Source: Nanobdellota archaeon (GTDB lineage Archaea > Nanobdellota > Nanobdellia > Pacearchaeales > GW2011-AR1). From it: DNA of 10,504 bases. The notes beneath the pieces are model-generated. The model did no database searches. It worked only from the letters and a program-made list of their open reading frames with translations, and was not told where the DNA came from. Positions 3,822-10,504 of this stretch are shown here, in pieces. The stretch's first letter is position 1. Each line of letters opens with the position of its first letter. Location of the stretch: positions 1 through 10,504 of the forward strand of contig JAEWUG010000020.1 in NCBI GenBank assembly GCA_023397215.1, read 5' to 3'. The position numbers and the translations under genes are program-made.

Positions 3822-6635
3822 ATGATTGATAAAATAGAGATTCGTGGAGCAAGAGAACATAATTTAAAGAATATTTCAATTGATTTTCCTAAAAATAAGT
3901 TTATTGTACTTACTGGTTTATCTGGTTCAGGAAAGTCTACTTTAGCTTTTGATACATTATATGCTGAAGGACATAGGAGATATGCTGAGAGTTTGAGTTC
4001 TTATGCTAGACAATTTATTGGTGTTATGAATAAACCAGATGTAGATTCTATTGAAGGTTTAAGTCCTGCTATTTCTATAGAACAAAAAACAACAAATAAA
4101 AATCCACGTTCAACTGTTGGTACTATTACTGAAATTTATGATTATTTAAGACTTTTATTTGCTAGAATTGGTACTCCATATTGTCCAAATCATAATATTC
4201 CAATTACTTCTCAAACACCTAATGAAATTTTTAATAGAATTAAAGAAAAATTTAAAGGACAAATAAATATTCTTTCTCCAATAGTTAGACAAAAAAAAGG
4301 AACATATGAACAATTATTTAAAGATTTGAATAAAGGTGGATATATTCGTGTTAGAGTAAATGGACAAATATATAGAACTGATGAGAAAATAGAATTGGAT
4401 AGATATAAAAAACAAGATATTGAGGTGATTATTGATAGAATTGATATTGAAGATTCTATAAGGCTTATTGAAGCAATTGAAAATGCAACTGTTATGAGTA
4501 ATGGATTAGTTATTATTAATGCTGAAAAAGAAGAAGAGATGTTTTCGACTAAAATGAGTTGTCCTGAATGTGATTTCTCTTTTGAAGAATTACAACCTAG
4601 AATGTTTAGTTTTAATTCTCCTTTTGGAGCTTGTTCTGAATGTCATGGTTTAGGTGTTAAAATTGAATTTGATCCTGAATTAATTATCCCTGATAAAGAT
4701 AAATCAATTATTGATGGAGCAATTAAAGTATATGGTAAAATGGAGAATTCATGGAGGATACAACAATTAGGTGTTATTGGAAAACATTGTGGATTTGATA
4801 TTTTTAGCCCAATAAATAAATTTAGTAAAGAATCTTTAAATTCATTGTTATATGGTTGCTCAAAACCAATTCATGGAAGTTGGGATAGTGGTGCTAAAAT
4901 GCATTTTGAAAATGGGTGGGAAGGATTAATACCTCAACAAGAAAGATTATTCAGAGAAACTCAATCAGATTATAGAAAAAGAGAATTAGAAAAATTTATG
5001 CAAGAAAAAAAATGTCCTGTTTGTCAAGGTAAAAGACTTAAAGATAAAGTATTATCAGTTTATATAAACAAAAAAAATATTATTGATATTACAAATTTAT
5101 CTATTAAAGATGCATTAAATTTTTTTACAAATATAAAATTAGATAATAAAAAACAAGAAATTGCTAGACAAATTTTAAAAGAGATTAAAGAAAGGCTTGG
5201 TTTTTTGAATAATGTTGGTCTTGATTATTTAACATTAAGTAGAAATGCAGGAACATTGTCAGGTGGAGAAGCTCAAAGAATTAGACTTGCAACTCAAATA
5301 GGTTCTAATTTAACAGGAGTATTATATGTATTAGACGAGCCTAGTATTGGTTTACATCAAAGAGATAATAATCGTTTAATTGAAACATTACATAAATTAA
5401 GAGATTTAGGAAATACTTTAATTGTAGTAGAACATGATGAAGATACTATAAAAAATGCAGATTATATTGTTGATATAGGTCCAGGTGCAGGTGTTCATGG
5501 TGGAGAAATTGTTGCTAAAGGAAATTTAGAAGATATTAAAAATAATAAAGATTCATTAACAGGAAAATATCTAAGAGGAGAAGAATTTATTTTAGTTCCA
5601 AATAAAAGAAGAGAAAAAGGACCTTTTATTCAATTAAAAGGATGTTTAGAGAATAATTTAAAAAATATAAATGTTGATATTCCTACAAATTGTTTAACTG
5701 TTGTTACAGGTGTTAGTGGAAGTGGTAAGTCTACTCTAATTAATGAAATCTTATACAAAGCTATGATGAAAAAAATTCATAATTCGAAAATAATTCCTGG
5801 AAAACATAAATCATTAAAATTAAATTCTGAAATTGATAAAGTAATTGTAATTGATCAATCTCCAATTGGTAAAACTCCAAGGAGTAATCCTGCCACTTAT
5901 ATAGGTGTATTTGATGAAATTAGAAAATTATTTAGTGAAACAAAAGAATCAAAATTAAGAGGATATAATCAAGGTAGATTTAGTTTTAATGTACATGGTG
6001 GAAGATGTGAGAAATGTAATGGTGATGGAACTATTAAAATTGAAATGAGCTTTTTACCAGATGTTTATGTAGAATGTGAAGAATGTAAAGGTAAAAGATA
6101 TAATAAAGAAACTTTAGAAATAAAATACAAAGGAAAGAATATTTCTGATGTTTTAGAGATGACTGTTGAAGAAGCTTTAACTTTTTTTGAAAATCATCCA
6201 AATATTAAAAGAAAAATTAAAACATTATTTCAAGTTGGTTTAGGATATATTAAATTAGGACAGAGTTCTACTACACTTTCTGGAGGAGAAAGTCAAAGAA
6301 TTAAACTAACTAAAGAATTAGCTAAAAGATCAACAGGTAAGACATTATATTTATTAGATGAACCAACAACAGGACTTCACTTTCATGATGTTAAAAAATT
6401 ATTAAATGTAATTAATTATTTAGTAGATAAACAAAATAGTGTAGTTATTATTGAACATAATTTAGATGTTATAAAATGTGCTGATTGGATTATTGACTTA
6501 GGTCCTGAAGGTGGGCAAAGAGGAGGAGAAATAGTTATTTCAGGAACACCTGAAGAAGTTGCAAATTGTGAAGAAAGTTGGACTGGTAAATTCTTGAAAA
6601 AAGAATTGAATAAAAAAGAGAATTATTTAAATTAA
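3822..6635 (+). CDS. uvrA: Excinuclease ABC subunit A, DNA damage sensor
   Basis: A 937-residue UvrA, full length for the family. Two ABC ATPase modules are intact. The first has Walker A GLSGSGKS (32-39), signature LSGGEAQR (479-486) and Walker B LYVLDEP (501-507). The second has Walker A GVSGSGKST (630-638), signature LSGGESQR (819-826) and Walker B LYLLDEP (842-848). Zinc-binding pairs are C247/C250 with C271/C274 in the first module and C729/C732 with C752/C755 in the second; C398/C401 forms a further CxxC. The UvrB-binding and insertion regions lie at about 120-245. The start MIDKIEIRGAREHNLKN is canonical. UvrA dimers scan DNA for bulky lesions and load UvrB. The gene is followed after 16 nt by uvrC, so repair genes are co-transcribed here, but uvrB is not in the window. 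In archaea this set is generally regarded as acquired from bacteria. Confidence 0.97.
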   Translation: MIDKIEIRGAREHNLKNISIDFPKNKFIVLTGLSGSGKSTLAFDTLYAEGHRRYAESLSSYARQFIGVMNKPDVDSIEGLSPAISIEQKTTNKNPRSTVGTITEIYDYLRLLFARIGTPYCPNHNIPITSQTPNEIFNRIKEKFKGQINILSPIVRQKKGTYEQLFKDLNKGGYIRVRVNGQIYRTDEKIELDRYKKQDIEVIIDRIDIEDSIRLIEAIENATVMSNGLVIINAEKEEEMFSTKMSCPECDFSFEELQPRMFSFNSPFGACSECHGLGVKIEFDPELIIPDKDKSIIDGAIKVYGKMENSWRIQQLGVIGKHCGFDIFSPINKFSKESLNSLLYGCSKPIHGSWDSGAKMHFENGWEGLIPQQERLFRETQSDYRKRELEKFMQEKKCPVCQGKRLKDKVLSVYINKKNIIDITNLSIKDALNFFTNIKLDNKKQEIARQILKEIKERLGFLNNVGLDYLTLSRNAGTLSGGEAQRIRLATQIGSNLTGVLYVLDEPSIGLHQRDNNRLIETLHKLRDLGNTLIVVEHDEDTIKNADYIVDIGPGAGVHGGEIVAKGNLEDIKNNKDSLTGKYLRGEEFILVPNKRREKGPFIQLKGCLENNLKNINVDIPTNCLTVVTGVSGSGKSTLINEILYKAMMKKIHNSKIIPGKHKSLKLNSEIDKVIVIDQSPIGKTPRSNPATYIGVFDEIRKLFSETKESKLRGYNQGRFSFNVHGGRCEKCNGDGTIKIEMSFLPDVYVECEECKGKRYNKETLEIKYKGKNISDVLEMTVEEALTFFENHPNIKRKIKTLFQVGLGYIKLGQSSTTLSGGESQRIKLTKELAKRSTGKTLYLLDEPTTGLHFHDVKKLLNVINYLVDKQNSVVIIEHNLDVIKCADWIIDLGPEGGQRGGEIVISGTPEEVANCEESWTGKFLKKELNKKENYLN

Positions 6636-6651
6636 AAAGAAATATTATTGT

Positions 6652-8214
6652 ATGGATAAAAAAGTGGATACTTCAAAATTACCAAATGAACCTGGTTGTT
6701 ATCTTTATAAAAATAAAAGAGGAACAGTAATTTATATTGGTAAAGCAAAAAATTTGAAAAAAAGGGTTAGTTCTTATTTTAATAAAAAAGTTTTAGATTC
6801 AAAGACAAAAGCCTTAGTTGAAAATATTGAAAAAGTTGATTTTATAGTTACAAATAATGAAATTGAAGCATTTTTATTAGAGAACAATTTAATAAAAAAA
6901 TATAAACCCCGATATAATATAAATTTGAGAGATTCTAAAAGATATGCTTTTATTGAAGAAACAAATGATATTTATCCTATGTTTAAGATTTCTAGAATAA
7001 ATAAATCAAAAAATAGATTATATGGTCCTTATGTTTCTGCGAGATTAAGAGATTATCTATTAGATATTATTAACAAAACATTTCAATTAAGAACTTGTAA
7101 AAGACTCCCAAAAAAAGAATGTTTAAGATATTCATTAGGTATTTGCAGTGCACCTTGTATAAATAAAATTACAAAAGAAAATTACCTTAAAGATGTAGAT
7201 TCTGCAAGAAAAGTGTTGTCTGGTAAAACAGATGAATTAATAAAAAATTTAGAAAAAGAAATGAAAGATTATTCATCTAAAAAAAATTATGAATTAGCTT
7301 TAATCTGTAAACAAAAAATTGATTCTTTAAATTTATTAAAAGAAAAACAAAATGTTGAGAAACAAAAAACATATAATGAAGATATTATTAATTTTAAAAT
7401 TTCCGATAATAAAGTTTATTTATTAGTTTTTAATATAAATAAAGGATTATTAGAAAATAAACAAGAATTTATTTTTGATTTTAGTGAAGAATTTTTTGAA
7501 GAATTTTTAAATAGGTATTATTCTGAAAATGAAATTCCTTCTAAAATAATATTACCATATGAAATTGAAGACAGTTTAAAATTATACCTCCAGTCTAAAA
7601 CTAATAAAAAGATAAAATTTATAACTCCAATTAAAGGTGAATTAAAGAATTTATTAGAATTAGTAAACAAAAATATTGAAATTAGTTTTTTTGGGAAAAT
7701 AGAAACATTAAAGGAATTAAAAAAATTATTAAATTTGCCTCAAGTACCTTATATTATTGAATGTTTTGATATTTCTCATTTAAGTGGTACAAATATTGTT
7801 GCTTCAATGGTTCAATTTAGAAATGGCCTCCCTTCTAAAGAGAATTATAGAAGATTTAAATTAAAAAGTGTTTCTCAAAATGATGATTTTGCTTCAATGA
7901 AAGAAGTAATACATAGAAGATATTCTAAACTCCTCTTAGAAAAAAGAGAATTTCCAGATTTAATTTTAATAGACGGTGGTAAAGGACAATTAAGTATAGC
8001 ATTAGAAGTATTAAAAAGTTTAGATTTAAAAATTCCTGTTATTAGTCTTGCTAAAAAATTAGAAGAAATATATTTACCTCATAAAAAGGATTCTATTTTA
8101 TTAAATAATAAAAATAAAGCAAGGTTATTACTTCAACAAATAAGAGATGAAGCTCATAGATTTGCTATAAATTATAATAGATTATTAAGAAAAAAATCTT
8201 TATTTGAAAAATAA
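6652..8214 (+). CDS. uvrC: Excinuclease ABC subunit C, dual-incision nuclease lacking the C-terminal HhH domain
   Basis: A 520-residue UvrC. Residues 10-92 are the GIY-YIG nuclease for the 3' cut: GCY (15-17), YIG (28-30), R38 and E77. Four cysteines (C149, C157, C165, C169) match the cysteine cluster of UvrC, which binds an iron-sulfur cluster in bacteria. A UVR motif for UvrB contact lies at about 198-232. Residues about 365-515 are the RNase H-like nuclease for the 5' cut, with D373 (CFDISH), D441 (LIDGGKGQ) and H502 (RDEAHRFA). The protein ends 18 residues after that histidine. The tandem helix-hairpin-helix domain that normally follows in bacterial UvrC, and binds DNA, is absent. There is no room for it: the convergent smc stop codon lies 2 bp beyond. 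The ORF shows no sign of a frameshift. The gene is the second of the uvrA operon, 16 nt behind it. Confidence 0.95.
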   Translation: MDKKVDTSKLPNEPGCYLYKNKRGTVIYIGKAKNLKKRVSSYFNKKVLDSKTKALVENIEKVDFIVTNNEIEAFLLENNLIKKYKPRYNINLRDSKRYAFIEETNDIYPMFKISRINKSKNRLYGPYVSARLRDYLLDIINKTFQLRTCKRLPKKECLRYSLGICSAPCINKITKENYLKDVDSARKVLSGKTDELIKNLEKEMKDYSSKKNYELALICKQKIDSLNLLKEKQNVEKQKTYNEDIINFKISDNKVYLLVFNINKGLLENKQEFIFDFSEEFFEEFLNRYYSENEIPSKIILPYEIEDSLKLYLQSKTNKKIKFITPIKGELKNLLELVNKNIEISFFGKIETLKELKKLLNLPQVPYIIECFDISHLSGTNIVASMVQFRNGLPSKENYRRFKLKSVSQNDDFASMKEVIHRRYSKLLLEKREFPDLILIDGGKGQLSIALEVLKSLDLKIPVISLAKKLEEIYLPHKKDSILLNNKNKARLLLQQIRDEAHRFAINYNRLLRKKSLFEK

Positions 8215-8216
8215 TC

Positions 8217-10504
8217 TTAAATTTTTAAACTAATTACTTTTGAAATATTTTCTTGCATAGATATTCCATATAATGTTGTTGCTTCACTTATTAAAGTGTC
8301 ATTATGAGTTATAATAATATATTGACCTGTATTTTTATATTTCTTAATTAAAGCAGCTAATAATTCACTATTATGTTTATCTAAAGCAGCGTCGATTTCA
8401 TCAAAAATATAAAAACAGTAAGGTTTGTATTCTTGTATTGCAAAGATTAAAGCTAAAGCAACAAGAGTCTTTTCTCCACCAGATAAACTAGTAATATCAA
8501 AATATTTACTTTTTCCAACTTTAACTAAGATATTTAGTCCTGAATTAAAAGGGTTTTTCTTATCTTCTAATTCTAAACTCACTTCTCCTTTATTTGATAA
8601 TAAATTAAAATTACGAGTAAATAATTCATTAATAGAATCCAATGTTGAATTAAAAGATTTTCTTTTTTTCTTATCTATTTCTTCTATTATTTCTACTATT
8701 TTTTGTTTTTCTGTTTCTATAATCTTAACTCTTTCTTCAATAGAATTTACTTGTTCTGTTACTTGATCAAAAACTTCAACAGCTTTTAAATTTACATTTC
8801 CTACTTGACTAATTTTAAATTGTGATTTTTGTAATCTTTCTTTTATTTCATCTATATTCCCATTAAATAATTCTAATCCTTTATACTCTCCTTGTTCTTT
8901 TAATAATGAATCTAATTGTGCAGTATACTGAGCAATAATAATCTTATTAGAATTTATTTTTTCTTCAATATTATGTATTAAATGTTTAAAACCAATAATA
9001 TCTGTTTCAAAAGCTTTTTGTTTGTCAGATATTTCATTTTTTTGAGAAAATAAGATTTCACATTTTTCAAATAAAATTTGTTCTTCCTTTTGTTTTTTAT
9101 CTAAAACTTTTTGCTTTTCTTTTATTAAAACAAAAATTCTATTAAATTCTTCATTTGATTCTTCAATATCTCGTGTTAATGATTTTATCTCTACTTCTAT
9201 TCTTGACAATTCTCTTTGTTTTATAACAATTTGACTATCAACATCTATATCTAGAAAATTAAATTCTTGTAATTTTAATCTTAATTCATCATACTTTTCT
9301 TCTATATCTTTTAATTGTTCAAATTCTTTTTTATATTTTAAGATATTTTGATTTATAATATTAATTTCTTCATTTAAGATATTCTGATTTTGGATTAATT
9401 TATTAACTAAATTATTTTTTTCTTCAATTGTTTTTAATTTAATAATATCAATATCTATCTCATTAATTTTAATAATTACTTGAGATAATTTTTCTTCTAA
9501 AGTTGTAATATTCTCTTTTATTTTATTTGATTGATTATTATTATTTTCTTTCTCAGTTTTATAACTGGTAATCTTTTCTTGTGAGGTCTTTTTTATTTGA
9601 TCTTTATATTCTTCAGTTACATCTTGTTTACATAAAGGGCAATTATCCAAAGTTAAAATTTCTTGTTCTAATTTTTCTTCTTGACGAATATTTTCTTCTA
9701 AAACAGCATTTTTATTTTGATGAATAATAATTAATTCTTTTAATTTTTTTATTTCTTCTAAGAAATCTGCTTGGTTTTTCTTTAATTCTAGTCTTAAATT
9801 TTCTCCATGATTTATTGATTTCGCAAATTTAATTTCTTTTTCTAATGAATCTAATGATTTACGAGTAATTTCAATTTCTTTATTTGATTCAATTATATTT
9901 TTCTGTTTTTCTTCATATTGTCTATTTAATGTTGATAATTCTGATTTTAAAACATAAAATCTTCTTCTTTTTTTTTCAAGTTGGTTTAATTCTTCTTGAA
10001 TCTTTTTTTGTTCTTCTTGTCTTTGTTTTATTTTAGGGCTTGTTGTCTGAATATTATTTATTTCTTGTTCTAATCTTTCTTGTTTTTCTTTTAAATGATT
10101 AATTTTATTATGACTATCTTTAATTCTATTTTCAAAATTTTCTTTTCTTACTTCTAACCCTGCTAATTCTGCTTTTAGATCTGCTATATCTCTATGTAAA
10201 TTTTCTTGTTCATTACTTGTAGAATCTTGAATTTTTTTATTTATTTCAGATAAATGATATTCTAATTGTTCTATTTCTAATTTTTTATCTTGAACTTGTT
10301 TTTTTATTTTATCTATTTCCTTATTATGACTTTCAATTATTCTTTCAATTCCCCAAATTTCTTTTTGTTTATCTTTAATTGTTCTATCAATAATTGTAGC
10401 TTTACATTTCTTTATTGTTTCTTCTAACTTCTGAAAATTAAGTGCATCTTGTCTTTCTTTTTCTAAATTTTTAAGATAACTTTTTCTTTCTCTTAAAACT
10501 GCAC
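8217..10504 (-). CDS. SMC-family ATPase with a Rad50-like zinc hook, N-terminal head outside the window
   Basis: The minus-strand frame is open from the right edge to the TAA at 8217-8219, giving about 762 residues; the N-terminal Walker A head is missing. The first ~284 residues are charged coiled coil, beginning near the point where an SMC leaves its N-terminal head. At 9630-9641 comes CPLC within LDNCPLCKQDVTEEYK, a zinc hook like that of Rad50, followed by about 320 residues of return coil. The C-terminal head is of SMC type: GNVNLKAVEVF, signature LSGGEK, Walker B YIFDEIDAALDK, H-loop IITHND and the ending YGISMQ. SMC proteins tether and organise chromosomal DNA, dimerising at the tip of the coil. 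Here the usual globular hinge of roughly 150 residues is replaced by the hook. Adding a head of about 170 residues predicts about 930 in all. Archaeal hook-type SMC relatives (coalescin, Sph proteins) are the likely kin. Confidence 0.88.
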   Translation of the reverse strand, partial: AVLRERKSYLKNLEKERQDALNFQKLEETIKKCKATIIDRTIKDKQKEIWGIERIIESHNKEIDKIKKQVQDKKLEIEQLEYHLSEINKKIQDSTSNEQENLHRDIADLKAELAGLEVRKENFENRIKDSHNKINHLKEKQERLEQEINNIQTTSPKIKQRQEEQKKIQEELNQLEKKRRRFYVLKSELSTLNRQYEEKQKNIIESNKEIEITRKSLDSLEKEIKFAKSINHGENLRLELKKNQADFLEEIKKLKELIIIHQNKNAVLEENIRQEEKLEQEILTLDNCPLCKQDVTEEYKDQIKKTSQEKITSYKTEKENNNNQSNKIKENITTLEEKLSQVIIKINEIDIDIIKLKTIEEKNNLVNKLIQNQNILNEEINIINQNILKYKKEFEQLKDIEEKYDELRLKLQEFNFLDIDVDSQIVIKQRELSRIEVEIKSLTRDIEESNEEFNRIFVLIKEKQKVLDKKQKEEQILFEKCEILFSQKNEISDKQKAFETDIIGFKHLIHNIEEKINSNKIIIAQYTAQLDSLLKEQGEYKGLELFNGNIDEIKERLQKSQFKISQVGNVNLKAVEVFDQVTEQVNSIEERVKIIETEKQKIVEIIEEIDKKKRKSFNSTLDSINELFTRNFNLLSNKGEVSLELEDKKNPFNSGLNILVKVGKSKYFDITSLSGGEKTLVALALIFAIQEYKPYCFYIFDEIDAALDKHNSELLAALIKKYKNTGQYIIITHNDTLISEATTLYGISMQENISKVISLKI
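9630..9641 (-). other. Codons of the CPLC zinc hook
   Basis: These four codons encode the CxxC at the apex of the SMC coiled coil. In Rad50 two such motifs, one from each monomer, bind one zinc ion and join the coils. The residues on both sides, LDN and KQDVTEEY, resemble Rad50 hook flanks. Confidence 0.7.

Noticed and set aside
8155..8300. Frameshifted remnant of the UvrC HhH domain
   Set aside because: The DNA right after the stop is the conserved 3' end of the SMC gene on the other strand, so no remnant can be there.
8425..8766. Plus-strand open frame of 113 codons
   Set aside because: It lies antisense to the conserved C-terminal head of the SMC gene, whose motifs fix the true coding strand.
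9648..9650. TTG as start of a short minus-strand protein
   Set aside because: The frame stays open to the window edge with continuous coiled coil upstream, so this is an internal Leu codon of the SMC protein just before the hook.
1..10504. CRISPR array, tRNA or rRNA gene, insertion sequence
   Set aside because: No regularly spaced direct repeats, no tRNA cloverleaf with the TTC-G-A arm, no rRNA-like segment and no transposase were seen.

Overview
The window is very AT-rich and looks like a DPANN-type archaeon, probably of the Pacearchaeota/Woesearchaeota kind. That placement is inferred from gene content and promoter style; there is no rRNA gene here to confirm it. Almost every gene that is not behind another has a TATA-like box centred 25-26 nt upstream of its start codon. 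No Shine-Dalgarno sequence is visible anywhere. This is what archaeal leaderless transcription looks like. The SMC-type ATPase carries a CxxC zinc hook, which also fits an archaeon better than a bacterium.

Layout. Bases 2-421 hold the C-terminal end of a type I restriction specificity (HsdS-like) protein. Bases 422-688 are a non-coding stretch of four small hairpins, a possible Xer/dif-like site and a larger inverted repeat. A XerA/XerC-type tyrosine recombinase follows (689-1516). It converges on a small helical-repeat protein (1880-1530, minus), with a bidirectional hairpin terminator between them. Next come a circularly permuted ribosome-assembly GTPase (1988-2821), a tiny two-helix membrane protein on the minus strand (2957-2811), and a strong candidate for an undescribed structured RNA of about 134 nt (3045-3178) with its own TATA box and U-rich tail. 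A secreted SCP2-like protein (3227-3775) comes next, then the uvrA-uvrC excision-repair operon (3822-8214). Two bases after uvrC, a convergent SMC-family gene fills the rest of the window on the minus strand and runs off its right edge.

How they work together. UvrA and UvrC are the damage-recognition and dual-incision parts of nucleotide excision repair; uvrB is not in the window. UvrC stops right after its RNase H-like nuclease domain and lacks the usual C-terminal helix-hairpin-helix pair. The SMC protein has SMC-type ATPase motifs but a Rad50-like CPLC hook midway, where a classical SMC would have a globular hinge. The recombinase may act in chromosome dimer resolution. Because it sits just downstream of an hsdS-like gene, a role in rearranging restriction specificity is also possible.

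The most interesting object is the RNA candidate. Its predicted transcription start, calibrated on the other promoters in the window, falls exactly on the first base of a perfect 12-bp closing stem. Inside are three hairpins rich in G-U pairs, one with a cUUCGg tetraloop.
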